From Putridiphycobacter roseus (lineage in GTDB: Bacteria > Bacteroidota > Bacteroidia > Flavobacteriales_D > Crocinitomicaceae): 64,000 nucleotides of DNA. Below are positions 7,321 to 16,827 of the stretch, piece after piece. A model generated the notes under the pieces. The model saw only the letters and a program-made list of their open reading frames with translations. It ran no database searches and was not told where the DNA came from. The position numbers were made by a program, and so were the translations under genes. The stretch is taken from assembly GCF_003234935.1 (NCBI RefSeq), contig NZ_QKSB01000003.1, positions 270,369-334,368 on the forward strand, given 5' to 3'. Each line of letters begins with the position of its first letter. Position 1 is the stretch's first letter.

Positions 7321-8641
7321 CTTTCCAATTTAAACGATCAGTTGGAGAAAATTGCCAAGGCGCTTGATTATTTTCAATATTTGTATTCATGGTTGCCAAT
7401 TCTGCTGGCATTTTTGATTCTTCCATTACTAAAAACCTTCTAAGGTCTAGGATAATTTCTAATGGATCAATTAATACTGGGCATTCTTGCACACAAGCAT
7501 TACAACTAGTACAAGCCCATAATTCTTCTTCAGTAATATAATCACCAAGTAATGACTTGCCATCATTATAGTCGGCACCATTTTTACGTATACCTTCTCC
7601 CAACTCTTCTGCACGATCGCGTACATCCATCATTATTTTTCGAGGAGACAATAACTTTCCGGTGGTGTTGGCAGGACAAGCCTCCGAACAGCGTCCACAT
7701 TCGGTACACGTATAGGCATTTAGGATATTCACCCAAGATAAATCATTTACATCTTTAGCACCAAACCTTTGCGGAACGGCTCCTTCTTCAGGAGCAGGTG
7801 CTGCAAATGGATCGGCTGCAGGGTCTAACATTAACTTCACCTCTTTGGTCACCGATTCCATATTAGTCATTTTTCCCATTGGTGTTAACTTAGAGAAAAA
7901 AGTATTTGGGAATGCCAATAATATGTGCAAGTGTTTAGAAAAAGGCAAATAATTTAAAAAAGAAAAAACCATGATAATATGTCCCCACCATCCTACTCTT
8001 TCAAGAATATGTAAAGTACTTGTTTCCATACCACCAAAAACCATTGGTCCAAACCAACTAGAAACAGCAAAGCCTAAACTTCCCTCTCCAGCTAAATGAC
8101 TTTCACCACGCGCAAACAATACTTCATCTGTTCCATTCATGGTAAAAATACACATCACCAATACAAACTCCATGTATAAAATAATGTTACCATCTAATTT
8201 TGGCCAACCTTTCATTTCTGGCATTTGAAAGCGCGGTATTTTTAATAAATTTCTTCTGGCTAAAAAGACAAATGTGGCAATTAAGGCCAATACAGATAGT
8301 ATTTCAATAATACTGATGCTTAAAACATACAAGCCTCCTAGTGAAGGTTGAAAGAATCGGTGCGTACCAAAGATACCATCTACTAATATTTCAATTAATT
8401 CAATTTGTGTAATTACAAAAGCTAGGTATATAAAAATATGAAAAGTTCCAGCAATTGGCTTTCTGGTCATTTTAGATTGCCCCATAGCCACCTTCGCCAT
8501 AGTTTTCCAACGTAATTTTTTTTGATCCGTACGATCGACTGATTTTCCCAGTTTTATTTTTTGTATTATTTTTCTAATATTCAAGGCAAAAAAGATACCT
8601 GCCCCTAGCGTTAGTAATAAAAATATTATGTTACTCACCAT
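7310..8641 (-). CDS. Membrane-bound 4Fe-4S ferredoxin-type protein (HdrCE-like)
   Basis: A 443-residue protein. The N-terminal half holds about five hydrophobic helices (near 1-20, 66-88, 105-128, 150-170, 215-240) resembling the NarI/HdrE-type membrane domain, with histidines (FHIFIYL, HIIMVFSFLNYLPFSKHLHI) that could bind heme. The C-terminal half has two 4Fe-4S motifs: CTECGRCSEACP (about 312-323) and CTSCNACVQECP (about 375-386). This architecture fuses HdrE- and HdrC-like parts and would move electrons between quinone and the CCG protein encoded at 6100-6888. It lies 16 bp downstream of the MlaD gene and overlaps the HAD gene. Its physiological donor or acceptor, such as an electron-transfer flavoprotein, is not encoded here. 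Confidence 0.85.
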   Translation of the reverse strand: MVSNIIFLLLTLGAGIFFALNIRKIIQKIKLGKSVDRTDQKKLRWKTMAKVAMGQSKMTRKPIAGTFHIFIYLAFVITQIELIEILVDGIFGTHRFFQPSLGGLYVLSISIIEILSVLALIATFVFLARRNLLKIPRFQMPEMKGWPKLDGNIILYMEFVLVMCIFTMNGTDEVLFARGESHLAGEGSLGFAVSSWFGPMVFGGMETSTLHILERVGWWGHIIMVFSFLNYLPFSKHLHILLAFPNTFFSKLTPMGKMTNMESVTKEVKLMLDPAADPFAAPAPEEGAVPQRFGAKDVNDLSWVNILNAYTCTECGRCSEACPANTTGKLLSPRKIMMDVRDRAEELGEGIRKNGADYNDGKSLLGDYITEEELWACTSCNACVQECPVLIDPLEIILDLRRFLVMEESKMPAELATMNTNIENNQAPWQFSPTDRLNWKDEA

Positions 8642-8657
8642 GAATTTAACAATTTAA

Positions 8658-9638
8658 TTAGTCTTTAGTTTTTCGTCCAAATACTGAAAAATGAACGTAT
8701 TTATTAGGATTCTCTTCCATATCATCCAATAAATTTTGGATAGATTGATTTGTTTCTAGCAATTCATTATGGAGACTATCCGTATGTAATAATGCACCAA
8801 TAGTTCCCTCACCTCTATTAACCATGGCTAAAACCTCATTCAATTCCAATAATGTTTTACGGGTATCTTCTACCACTGCTTTTATATCCGTATCTGCCAA
8901 GGTACTTGAAATGGTTTCTACATTATCAATGGTTTTACCAATAGAAGTAGATTTAGCAGCTAAATTCCCAGATATACTATCCACATTTACAAGAACCCTA
9001 TCAATTACAGCCATTTCACTATTTATCATTACTGTTAAACTATTGGCCAAGTTACCAAATTTCGAAATCCCTTCTCTAAACTCATACAGACTTTCATCAA
9101 TAGTATAAGCCGCTGAAGTATCCCAAAAAGAATTAATAGAGATGATTATCCCTTCTACGGATCCGATTAATTGTTCTGTTTTTCTTTTTAAAGGTAATAA
9201 TTCTTTATTAATTTGCTCAGCAATATCCATTTCCACAAAAGACTTCATGGTATCTCCTGACTGAATGTAAGTTGGATTAGTAACTGCCTGTGTATTTAAT
9301 ACCAGTTCCAAAGCTTTTGTGCCTAGTAAATCAGAACTAATCATCCCAATTTTAGATTCAGCGGGAATAGCAATAGCATCATCTACTATAGAAAAAGTAA
9401 CTAAAATTTTAAGTGGATTATCAGGATGGTGTTCAATACTTTTCACCGCTCCAATTTTTAAACCACTTAATTGAACTTCATTGGATACAGCAATTCCATT
9501 CGAATTATCGAATAAGGCATAAAATTCTCGATCATTTTCGAAAATTGAATTCCCTTTTAAAAAGTTGACGCCAGAGTACAACAATAAAATCCCTAACACG
9601 ACAAGCATACCAACTTTAAATTCTTTCGATATCTTCAT
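8658..9638 (-). CDS. MlaD/MCE-domain lipid transport protein
   Basis: A 326-residue protein anchored by one N-terminal transmembrane helix (residues about 9-24), followed by a single MCE domain (about 36-115, EFYALFDNSNGIAVSNEVQLSGLKIGAV) and a long helical C-terminus with repeated heptad-like segments (residues 135-300). MCE proteins form hexameric periplasmic rings that shuttle phospholipids between inner and outer membrane with an ABC transporter. No mlaE or mlaF partner is in this window. It starts 2 bp after the amidase stop, so it belongs to the amidase operon, a common Bacteroidota arrangement. Confidence 0.9.
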   Translation of the reverse strand: MKISKEFKVGMLVVLGILLLYSGVNFLKGNSIFENDREFYALFDNSNGIAVSNEVQLSGLKIGAVKSIEHHPDNPLKILVTFSIVDDAIAIPAESKIGMISSDLLGTKALELVLNTQAVTNPTYIQSGDTMKSFVEMDIAEQINKELLPLKRKTEQLIGSVEGIIISINSFWDTSAAYTIDESLYEFREGISKFGNLANSLTVMINSEMAVIDRVLVNVDSISGNLAAKSTSIGKTIDNVETISSTLADTDIKAVVEDTRKTLLELNEVLAMVNRGEGTIGALLHTDSLHNELLETNQSIQNLLDDMEENPNKYVHFSVFGRKTKD

Positions 9639-9640
9639 AG

Positions 9641-10792
9641 TTATTCTTTTTCAGCAAATTTAATAGCTTTTTCCAAATTAATTCGTTCTTTGTTCTGAAA
9701 AGCCACAATAAAAGCATTCTCAAATCCATCTTTTCTTAGTAACTTCTTTAAATCATTGGCTTTTTGGAAGGATTTAAAGTTACCAACAGTATACTTGTAA
9801 AACCCATTATCAAAATATTCCCAAACAGGCATTTGTTTATATTTGACATCATTTAAGTCCTGCACATCCGCATTAGTTTCAATCTGGACCTTAAAAATAA
9901 CATCATTCTTTTTTACATCTTCTTCGTCCACCCCAAAATCCGTAATTAGTATACCTGGCTCGGGCCCAACATTTTCGATCTCTTTAGGTGGTATTGGGTC
10001 AACTTGATACCCGCTTTCATAGTAAGTTTTATAATTATTAAAAGCCGTAAAAAAAGAACCTGCCATCAGTGCTTGATTTGCCGTATCCAATAAAAACTTT
10101 TCTTCTTCTTTATTGGTTAAAAAACCAGTCTCAATTAAAACACTTGGCATGGTTGTTTTATACAACACCAAAAACCCTGCTTGTTTTACGCCCCTATTTA
10201 CTCTACCAATTTTTTCCATTTCGGTTTGCACTTTTGCAGCAAACACAATACTATGGTTTAAAAAGGTACTCAATTGTAATTGTCTTGCAATAATAGCATC
10301 CACTGACAAATCAAAATCTTTATACTTTTCGCCTCCATCTTCCTCTAAATGAATGGCAGAATTTTCTCTTTCCGCTACTTTCTCTTGAGAATCAGTTCTA
10401 TTTAACCCCAACACAAAAGTCTCTGCTCCGCTTGCGTTAGATCCTGCAGAATTTGCATGAATACAGATAAAAAGATCTGCATTATTCCTATTCGCAATTT
10501 GTGCTCTTTCGTTCAATTCTACAAACACATCCGTCTTTCGTGTGTAAATTAAGTTTATACTAGGATAAGCTTTTTCAATATATGCCCCCAGTTTTAGTGA
10601 GATAGCCAATGCAATATCTTTCTCTTTTGCAGAAGCACCATGACAGCCTTGGTCATGCCCTCCGTGGCCTGGATCAATAACAACAGTTTTTATTCCTCCG
10701 AAATATTGGTCCTGTGCATGCGACGGAATTAATAAACTCATTACCCCCAACAATAAAATATACTTGAATTTGTTATTAATGGTGACATTCAT
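9641..10792 (-). CDS. N-acetylmuramoyl-L-alanine amidase (Amidase_3)
   Basis: A 383-residue secreted peptidoglycan hydrolase that cleaves the bond between N-acetylmuramic acid and the stem peptide. A signal peptide (about residues 11-26, LLGVMSLLIPSHAQ) precedes the Amidase_3 domain. Zinc ligands are His43 (DPGHGG), Glu57 (KEKDIALAI) and His112 (CIHANS); the catalytic glutamate is Glu221 (PSVLIETGFLTNKEEE). The C-terminal about 90 residues (VIFKVQIETN to the end) resemble a SPOR-type peptidoglycan-binding domain. It is first gene of a five-gene operon and divergent from lptD, so outer-membrane and wall functions share a control region. Confidence 0.92.
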   Translation of the reverse strand: MNVTINNKFKYILLLGVMSLLIPSHAQDQYFGGIKTVVIDPGHGGHDQGCHGASAKEKDIALAISLKLGAYIEKAYPSINLIYTRKTDVFVELNERAQIANRNNADLFICIHANSAGSNASGAETFVLGLNRTDSQEKVAERENSAIHLEEDGGEKYKDFDLSVDAIIARQLQLSTFLNHSIVFAAKVQTEMEKIGRVNRGVKQAGFLVLYKTTMPSVLIETGFLTNKEEEKFLLDTANQALMAGSFFTAFNNYKTYYESGYQVDPIPPKEIENVGPEPGILITDFGVDEEDVKKNDVIFKVQIETNADVQDLNDVKYKQMPVWEYFDNGFYKYTVGNFKSFQKANDLKKLLRKDGFENAFIVAFQNKERINLEKAIKFAEKE

Positions 10793-10805
10793 TATAATAA
10801 AATTT

Positions 10806-10813
10806 TAATTTTG
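10806..10813 (+). promoter_or_regulatory. Putative -7 promoter box of lptD
   Basis: TAATTTTG, an exact TAnnTTTG match, 30 bp before the TTG start of lptD. It lies between the two divergent start codons, only 12 bp from the opposing box at 10826-10833. Confidence 0.4.
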
Positions 10814-10825
10814 CACATTGTATAA

Positions 10826-10833
10826 CAAAGTTA
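10826..10833 (-). promoter_or_regulatory. Putative -7 promoter box of the amidase operon
   Basis: Reads TAACTTTG on the minus strand, 34 bp before the amidase start. A TTG (complement of 10849-10851) lies 15 bp upstream, slightly closer than the usual -33 spacing. Confidence 0.4.
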
Positions 10834-10843
10834 AGACCATAAT

Positions 10844-13375
10844 TTGAGCAAAGGCCATTCTTCATATCGTTTTATACATTATCTATTGTTGATAATCCCA
10901 TTTTTTTATGGCGTAAATGCCTATTCACAAATTGTTAGAGTAGATGATTTTGGCTTAGATTCTCCTGTAAAATATAGTGCCCGAGATTCCATTGTAATGG
11001 ATGTACCCGCGCAGATTATTAGGCTATATGGAAATGCAGATGTAAAATATGAAGAAATCAACTTAAGTGCTGATTTGATTGAAATTGACATTGAAAAAAG
11101 TGAAGTACAAGCAACTTACTCTACTGACTCCTTAGGCAATAAGATTGGAAAACCATTTTTTACAGATGGTACCGAAGAGGTTACCTGTGATGCCATGCGG
11201 TATAACTTTAAGTCAGAAAAAGCCATTATACAAGAAGTAAGAACGCAACAAGCCGACGGTTATATTCATATGGAATTCTCTAAACGCTTGCCGAATGAGG
11301 AGATACATTTTAAAAATGGTAAATATACCACTTGCGACAAGGAAAATCCGCATTATCATTTTCAACTTTCTAAGGCAATTGTAATACCTGGAAAAAGAAT
11401 TGTAACTGGTCCTATTCATATGCGAATTTTAAACATCCCTATGCCAATCGCTTTTCCATTTTCCTTTCTGCCAAATTCCGACACCAGAAAGCATGGTTTA
11501 ATACTCCCATCCTTTTCATTGGCTGGAAATTATGGTAGTGGTCTAGAAAATTTAGGGTATTATTTCCCCATTAATAACAAATTAGAAAACTATGTGTATG
11601 GTACCGTATATACTTCTGGTCGCTGGGCCGTTAGTGATCAATTAAACTATAATAACAAATACAAATACAGCGGTACAGTGAAATTAGGTTTCGAACATTT
11701 ACAAGGTTTCTTTTATGAAGAATCCATTGCAAATAATTATACTGTTTACTGGAACCACAGTCAAGCGACTAAAGCCCACCCTAGTTTAAGATTTGGTGCA
11801 AATATAGATTTCAGATCGAACAATGATGCCAGTCAAACTATTGAAATTATACCCGAAAACGTATTTAATACCGCTTTTAACTCTGCAATAAACTTAAATA
11901 AAAGTTGGAAATTAGACCAATTTAGTGGGACATGGTCTGGCAAATTATCCTTACAGCAAAACTCTGAAACAGAAAATTTTGTAATGGAATTACCAAGTTT
12001 TAACCTATCGGTAAATCGATTTGACTTAGGGGTATTGCGAAAAAATAAAATTGGGAAAAAATGGTACGAAAATATTGCTATTACATATACTGCAAGTTCC
12101 TTAAATCGAGTTACGGTAAACGATAGTGTTGCTTCTGCCGGTTTAAGAAATGCAGATCTATCCTTTATTGCCGATAACAGCACCTCGGGCATCAAGCAAC
12201 ATGTAGTTGTTCAAACCAATCTTAAACCAAAATCTGGTTGGTTTAACTTTAATTTAAATACAACTTATGATGAAAATTGGAATTTTCAAAGTATAGAAAA
12301 CTATTGGAACCCTTTGAATCAAAGTGTAGACACTAATTTCATGAATGGTTTTAAAACAGCCAGAAGCGTTAGTTTCAGCGGTAGTTTAAACACCAATTTA
12401 TACGGTTATTTAAAAACTAACTTTGCCAATAAATTAAAGTTCAGACATGTAATGACACCAAACATCTCCTTCACTTACCGACCGGACATTGGTGAGTATC
12501 AGTTGATACAAATTGACACAGCAGGCAATACTGGTTACTTTTCACCTTTTAGCGCTAGCTTATATAACGAGCAAGCCAAAGGCGCTTCAGGCTTGATTAA
12601 TTATTCTTTGGCAAATATCTTGGAAATGAAAAAACTAGATAAAGCGGATACTATTAACAATACCTTTAAAAGTTTTAAACTTATCGACAGATTTAACATT
12701 AGTGGTTCTTACGATTTACTAAGAGATTCTTTGAATTTATCTAACTTTATTTTTAGTATGCAAACTACCCCAATAAAAATGTTTAGTATTCAAGCGGGTT
12801 GGACCTTAAACCCTTATGCTTATTCAAATGAGACGGGAATCACCAACAGTAACTATGCTTGGAACAATGCACAAGGTATTGGACGGGTAACTTCCGCAAA
12901 CTTCGCCGTCAATGGTCGTTATGGGACAAAAAGAACCAAATCTGACACCTTGAGAAATCTTAAAAACTCAGTTTTCAACATCAACTTTCAATACAACATC
13001 AATTACTCTAGAAATTCAAACGGCATTGTGCAGCAAGACACTTTTGGATTGACCCATACTATTCGTGTTAATGGAGACTTAGAATTGTGGAAACTATGGA
13101 GCTTTGATTATGATATTATGACAGATTTGATGACACTTTTAAGTAATCCAAATCCAAGTGTCAGAATTGGTGTGAAAAGAGAATTACATTGTTGGGAAAC
13201 CAGCTTATCATTCACAAAAACTAACAATTTCTTCGCACCTATGTTAGATGATGACAATAACACGAGCCCAAATTATGTCATCCGTTTTAAAATAAATATC
13301 AAGGCGAGTATGTTTAACGCCTTCTTACCAGAATTGACGCCAAGAATTCCACAAACCTGGTATACCACGGAATAG
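10844..13375 (+). CDS. lptD: LPS-assembly protein LptD-like outer membrane protein
   Basis: An 843-residue outer-membrane protein that inserts lipopolysaccharide into the outer leaflet. After a signal peptide (ending near VNAYSQ) residues about 35-200 form the OstA/LptA-like jellyroll (IIRLYGNADVKYEEINLSADLIEID), and the remaining about 640 residues form a large beta-barrel, with FPFSFLPNSDTRKHGLILPSFS being typical. The start is TTG at 10844: it is the only start that keeps the signal peptide, and a TAATTTTG box lies 30 bp upstream. The stop is 3 bp from the convergent PqiA-like gene. The lptE partner was not seen. Confidence 0.9.
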   Translation: MSKGHSSYRFIHYLLLIIPFFYGVNAYSQIVRVDDFGLDSPVKYSARDSIVMDVPAQIIRLYGNADVKYEEINLSADLIEIDIEKSEVQATYSTDSLGNKIGKPFFTDGTEEVTCDAMRYNFKSEKAIIQEVRTQQADGYIHMEFSKRLPNEEIHFKNGKYTTCDKENPHYHFQLSKAIVIPGKRIVTGPIHMRILNIPMPIAFPFSFLPNSDTRKHGLILPSFSLAGNYGSGLENLGYYFPINNKLENYVYGTVYTSGRWAVSDQLNYNNKYKYSGTVKLGFEHLQGFFYEESIANNYTVYWNHSQATKAHPSLRFGANIDFRSNNDASQTIEIIPENVFNTAFNSAINLNKSWKLDQFSGTWSGKLSLQQNSETENFVMELPSFNLSVNRFDLGVLRKNKIGKKWYENIAITYTASSLNRVTVNDSVASAGLRNADLSFIADNSTSGIKQHVVVQTNLKPKSGWFNFNLNTTYDENWNFQSIENYWNPLNQSVDTNFMNGFKTARSVSFSGSLNTNLYGYLKTNFANKLKFRHVMTPNISFTYRPDIGEYQLIQIDTAGNTGYFSPFSASLYNEQAKGASGLINYSLANILEMKKLDKADTINNTFKSFKLIDRFNISGSYDLLRDSLNLSNFIFSMQTTPIKMFSIQAGWTLNPYAYSNETGITNSNYAWNNAQGIGRVTSANFAVNGRYGTKRTKSDTLRNLKNSVFNINFQYNINYSRNSNGIVQQDTFGLTHTIRVNGDLELWKLWSFDYDIMTDLMTLLSNPNPSVRIGVKRELHCWETSLSFTKTNNFFAPMLDDDNNTSPNYVIRFKINIKASMFNAFLPELTPRIPQTWYTTE

Positions 13376-13378
13376 TAT

Positions 13379-14257
13379 TTATTGCTTTTTGTTCAACATA
13401 AAATAGCCAGAACAAATGGACAAGACCACAAATCCCAGATAGAAATATAAACCAATGAGGGTATTTGCATTTGTGGTTACACCAACATTCATGTTGGTAA
13501 AGGCAAAGTATGCCAAAAATATTCCTGCAACGAAAACATCCGCCATACTCCACTTTCCAATGGCTTTAATCACCTTCAACAACTTTTCAGAAAAGCCGTT
13601 TTTGGGAAATATAAAATACCAAGCAGACAAAGTCAATTTAGTAATAGGAAACACCACGCTTGCAAGCAATAACACAATTCCAACCAAAATATTTCCGCCG
13701 GTAAACAATAGTTTAATCAATTCAATTACCGATTTGTTTTGATAGAAATAGGAAACCTTGCCTTCAAACTTCTTTTCAAAAGTATGTTGATAAAAGCCAA
13801 CATCAATCGGAATCTCAAAGACTATATCTCTACTGAAAGCTTCTAACTCCAAGAATGGCGTTTGTAGCCCTAAATAGACTAAGGAAAAACTAGCAATAAT
13901 TAAAGCGAGACCTAAAGCACTTCTTCTATTCCATTTAGAACGAAAATAAAACCAAATTCCCGAGAGAAAAACTAGGACAACTGCACCAAAATACACCCCC
14001 AAAACACTAGCTTTCTGATATTCGATTTCTGCAGCAGTAAACAATTTTTCGGCTCGTCTCACCAACAAAGTACTTTCATCTGTAAAAGGAACCCATTCTT
14101 TGGTGGTCAGGATTCTTTTATCAAAATCTAAAACTGTCGCAATTTCGTTTTTTAATGCACGATAAGCGTTAAGATTTATTACAATTTTATTTGAAATAAA
14201 AACTGTAGTAAGTAAGAATAAAAAGGTCAGTAAAATTAAAAACCAATGTTTCTTCAT
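13379..14257 (-). CDS. Paraquat-inducible protein A (PqiA)-like membrane protein
   Basis: A 292-residue inner-membrane protein with about five helices: an N-terminal anchor (5-25), then helices near 85-105, 113-133, 190-215 and 240-285. The segment KVIKAIGKWSMADVFVAGIFLAYFAF is the PqiA signature. PqiA proteins are inner-membrane partners of MCE proteins in lipid transport, and an MCE protein is encoded 4 kb away at 8658-9638, though in another operon. The large periplasmic loops (about residues 28-80 and 135-185) are not typical of PqiA. It overlaps hutF by 4 bp (ATGA) and is last in the hisS operon, ending against lptD. Confidence 0.78.
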   Translation of the reverse strand: MKKHWFLILLTFLFLLTTVFISNKIVINLNAYRALKNEIATVLDFDKRILTTKEWVPFTDESTLLVRRAEKLFTAAEIEYQKASVLGVYFGAVVLVFLSGIWFYFRSKWNRRSALGLALIIASFSLVYLGLQTPFLELEAFSRDIVFEIPIDVGFYQHTFEKKFEGKVSYFYQNKSVIELIKLLFTGGNILVGIVLLLASVVFPITKLTLSAWYFIFPKNGFSEKLLKVIKAIGKWSMADVFVAGIFLAYFAFTNMNVGVTTNANTLIGLYFYLGFVVLSICSGYFMLNKKQ

Positions 14258-15633
14258 CTATTATCAATCCCTTTAATGGTCTTGATAAAGTTAGCACTTA
14301 TTTCATCATTTTGAATGTGCTGGCCATTTTTCACACACAATACACCATTAGCAATGGTACCATATTGCGCCGAAATATCGGTTGCATACACAAAAGTGGA
14401 CAATAGATTTTCTAGACTAGTACAAGCGATTAAGGGATTAGCAGCATCCATCAACACCGCATTGAGTTTTTCTCCAACCTTAAAGTAAGAGGCTTCCTTA
14501 TTTCCCATTGCCATCTTCCCTGCAACATTCACTTTTTGAATCGCAAAAGCACCTGAATCTCCAATTTTGTCATCTGTAAAAGTATTCCTTTGGTGAGAGA
14601 TTAAACGTTGACCATAATCTAGAATTCTTAATTCTTCAAATGGATTCAAACCGATATGGCTATCAGTTCCAATACTCCAATTCCCACCATTTTGTTGAAA
14701 TTTCTTTAAAGGAAATATACCATCTCCTAAATTTCCTTCCGTACTTGGACAAAGTACCACATTTGTTTTTGATTGAGCCAATGCAACAGTTTCACTGTCG
14801 ACCAAGTGAGTGGCATGCACAAAATGAAAACGTTCAGACAACGCTACATTATCCAACATCCACTCTACAGGACGCTTACCTAAATAGGCAAGTGCATCTT
14901 CAATTTCTTTTAATTGTTCTGAAATATGAATATGAAAAGGCACCTCTTTTCTAAAATTTTCGGCAATGTATTTGATACTTTCCGGATCTACCCCGCGCAT
15001 GGAGTGCATCCCAATGGCAATATTAGCATTTTCATATAAATCAGTAGACTTTTCTGAAGCTTCAAATAAACGCATATACGCGTCTACATCAGCAGAGATA
15101 AATCTTTTTTGTCCACTTGTCGCAGCTTTGCCAAAACCACCCTTTTGATAGAAAATTGGCAGCAATGTAATCCCTATACCAGTATTTTTTGCAGCTTTCA
15201 CCAATCTTTCCCCCATTTCTGAAAGATTTTCATACTCTTTTCCATTTTGGTCGTGGTGTACATAATGGAATTCGGCTACATTGGTATATCCATGTCTGAG
15301 CATTTCTGCATACAATTGGGTAGCTATGCCTTCTAAATCGTCAGGTGAGATAGACAATGCGAGCTTATACATAGCATCTCTCCATGACCAAAAATCATCT
15401 GCTTTAGTGCCCACTTGATGTCTCTCTGCCAAACCAGCCATTGCGTATTGAAATGCATGCGAGTGCGCATTTTGAAATCCTGGGATTGCAAACACATTCA
15501 TTTTTACAGGTAAGGCTTCAATGCTTATGGTATCCGAAATGGATTCAATTACACCATCATCATCCACCCGAACATAGGCAGGACAAAGCCATTTATCATC
15601 TTGTAAAAGTCCCTTAAATTGATATGTTTTCAT
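14254..15633 (-). CDS. hutF: Formimidoylglutamate deiminase
   Basis: A 459-residue zinc amidohydrolase. HutF removes the imino group of N-formimino-L-glutamate as ammonia, giving N-formyl-glutamate in the longer histidine-degradation route. Amidohydrolase metal sites are visible: PGFQNAHSHAFQ (His57, His59), HIHISEQ, HATHL and GTDSHIGLNP. The segment AMAGLAERHQVGTKADDFWSWRDAMYKLA is characteristic of HutF. hutH lies two genes upstream in the same operon, which supports the assignment over other deaminases. hutU, hutI and the formylglutamate amidohydrolase hutG are not in the window, so the pathway must be completed elsewhere. Confidence 0.88.
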   Translation of the reverse strand: MKTYQFKGLLQDDKWLCPAYVRVDDDGVIESISDTISIEALPVKMNVFAIPGFQNAHSHAFQYAMAGLAERHQVGTKADDFWSWRDAMYKLALSISPDDLEGIATQLYAEMLRHGYTNVAEFHYVHHDQNGKEYENLSEMGERLVKAAKNTGIGITLLPIFYQKGGFGKAATSGQKRFISADVDAYMRLFEASEKSTDLYENANIAIGMHSMRGVDPESIKYIAENFRKEVPFHIHISEQLKEIEDALAYLGKRPVEWMLDNVALSERFHFVHATHLVDSETVALAQSKTNVVLCPSTEGNLGDGIFPLKKFQQNGGNWSIGTDSHIGLNPFEELRILDYGQRLISHQRNTFTDDKIGDSGAFAIQKVNVAGKMAMGNKEASYFKVGEKLNAVLMDAANPLIACTSLENLLSTFVYATDISAQYGTIANGVLCVKNGQHIQNDEISANFIKTIKGIDNR

Positions 15634-15636
15634 CTT

Positions 15637-16308
15637 TTAATTTGAAAATGCGATTACTTGATAAGAAACTTCTGTTCCCTTTTTAATATCCAGCGTATCA
15701 AAATTATCTATAACTAAATTTTTATGCACCGCTTTTATTTTCCCAATTCCTTTTGCAAAAATATCGTACTCTACCATATGATCGACAAAACTGGTAAAAT
15801 TCTGATGGGAAACGATACTTGTAGAATCAAATTGAAAACTGTTGATTTCAAATGGTTTATTTACAGTCAAAAAATTACTTAAGACTGCATCTTGTGTATT
15901 CTTCCCATTTTTATCCCATGATTTATTTAATGTGGGAGTAAAAACAAAATCGACAAAACGCACATTTTCTTCCACAATTTCTAATCTGGTCGTTAACCTA
16001 TTAAAACTCCAAACATCTTTTAACACCCATGCGTCAGTTTCACTCCCTCTTTTATAGCGGTAAATTTTATGCGCTTCGTTTCCTGCATCATCCAAAAACA
16101 ACTCACCAACTACCTCTTTAATTTGAAATTTACTGGTATCATGGGCAGGAATTAAATCAATATCATGAAAAATTTCTTCTACTTGATAAGTCACCATATT
16201 TCCAGAATCGGTCGGGAAATAAGCGTAACCCATATCTACCCCATCTTGATTCTTTTTACAAGAGAGCATTAAAACACCAGTAATTAATATGAAAATTGAA
16301 TACTTCAA
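15637..16308 (-). CDS. Predicted lipoprotein of unknown function
   Basis: A 223-residue protein. A type II signal peptide (MKYSIFILITGVLMLSC, Cys17) is followed by a mature region beginning KKNQDGVDMGYAYFPTDSGNMVTYQVEEIFHD. The Y.P...G....Y.V.....D pattern, DDAGNEAHKIYRYKRGSETDAWV and KSWDKNGKN recur in uncharacterised Bacteroidota lipoproteins. No catalytic motif was seen. It lies 1 bp from the upstream membrane protein gene and 3 bp from hutF, inside the hisS operon, so it is expressed with histidine metabolism, but a functional link is not established. Confidence 0.72.
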   Translation of the reverse strand: MKYSIFILITGVLMLSCKKNQDGVDMGYAYFPTDSGNMVTYQVEEIFHDIDLIPAHDTSKFQIKEVVGELFLDDAGNEAHKIYRYKRGSETDAWVLKDVWSFNRLTTRLEIVEENVRFVDFVFTPTLNKSWDKNGKNTQDAVLSNFLTVNKPFEINSFQFDSTSIVSHQNFTSFVDHMVEYDIFAKGIGKIKAVHKNLVIDNFDTLDIKKGTEVSYQVIAFSN

Positions 16309-16309
16309 A

Positions 16310-16819
16310 TTAGGCGTTCATTCTTTTTAAATTAACGCCATACATAATAATGAAGGCCAAAGAAATAAAAGCGTCGAATATGAATGAAAAACCACCTAAA
16401 AAATAGATGTTTACTCCGGCAATACCTGCACAGTACAACACATACAATCCGAACCCCGTTTTCTTTAAATTAAACATCATATATACACCAAGTCCACCAA
16501 TCAATAAGGCAATCATGTTGCCTATATTAATGGCACTAAAGTTTTCGATTGTCTTACGAATAGTATCTAATGAACCCTCCATTAGAGAAGCCATAAAAGG
16601 ATTATCTAAGCTTTGTTCAGAAGTAGCATCTTCTATTAACGTCAGTGAATCAACCAATGGTCCTGGTCCTCTCATGTAAGTAAAAAGAGTGGATATCAAT
16701 TGAATTCCAATCCAAACCCATGACAATATAGAAAGTGTCAGTAAAAATGTACCACGTTGCTCCTTCATAGATTGGTGACTATCATCTTCCCAATTATTTG
16801 TATCTAAATTACTATCCAT
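16310..16819 (-). CDS. Hypothetical membrane protein, four transmembrane helices
   Basis: A 169-residue inner-membrane protein. It has an acidic cytoplasmic N-terminus (DSNLDTNNWEDDSHQS), helix 1 at about 26-48, a loop (49-95), and helices at about 98-116, 121-139 and 144-163. The ending MYGVNLKRMNA is basic. No family was recognised; small Bacteroidota proteins of this shape are common and uncharacterised. It lies 8 bp downstream of hutH and 1 bp upstream of the lipoprotein gene, so it is translated from the hisS-hutH transcript. Confidence 0.65.
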   Translation of the reverse strand: MDSNLDTNNWEDDSHQSMKEQRGTFLLTLSILSWVWIGIQLISTLFTYMRGPGPLVDSLTLIEDATSEQSLDNPFMASLMEGSLDTIRKTIENFSAINIGNMIALLIGGLGVYMMFNLKKTGFGLYVLYCAGIAGVNIYFLGGFSFIFDAFISLAFIIMYGVNLKRMNA

Positions 16820-16827
16820 ATTATTTT

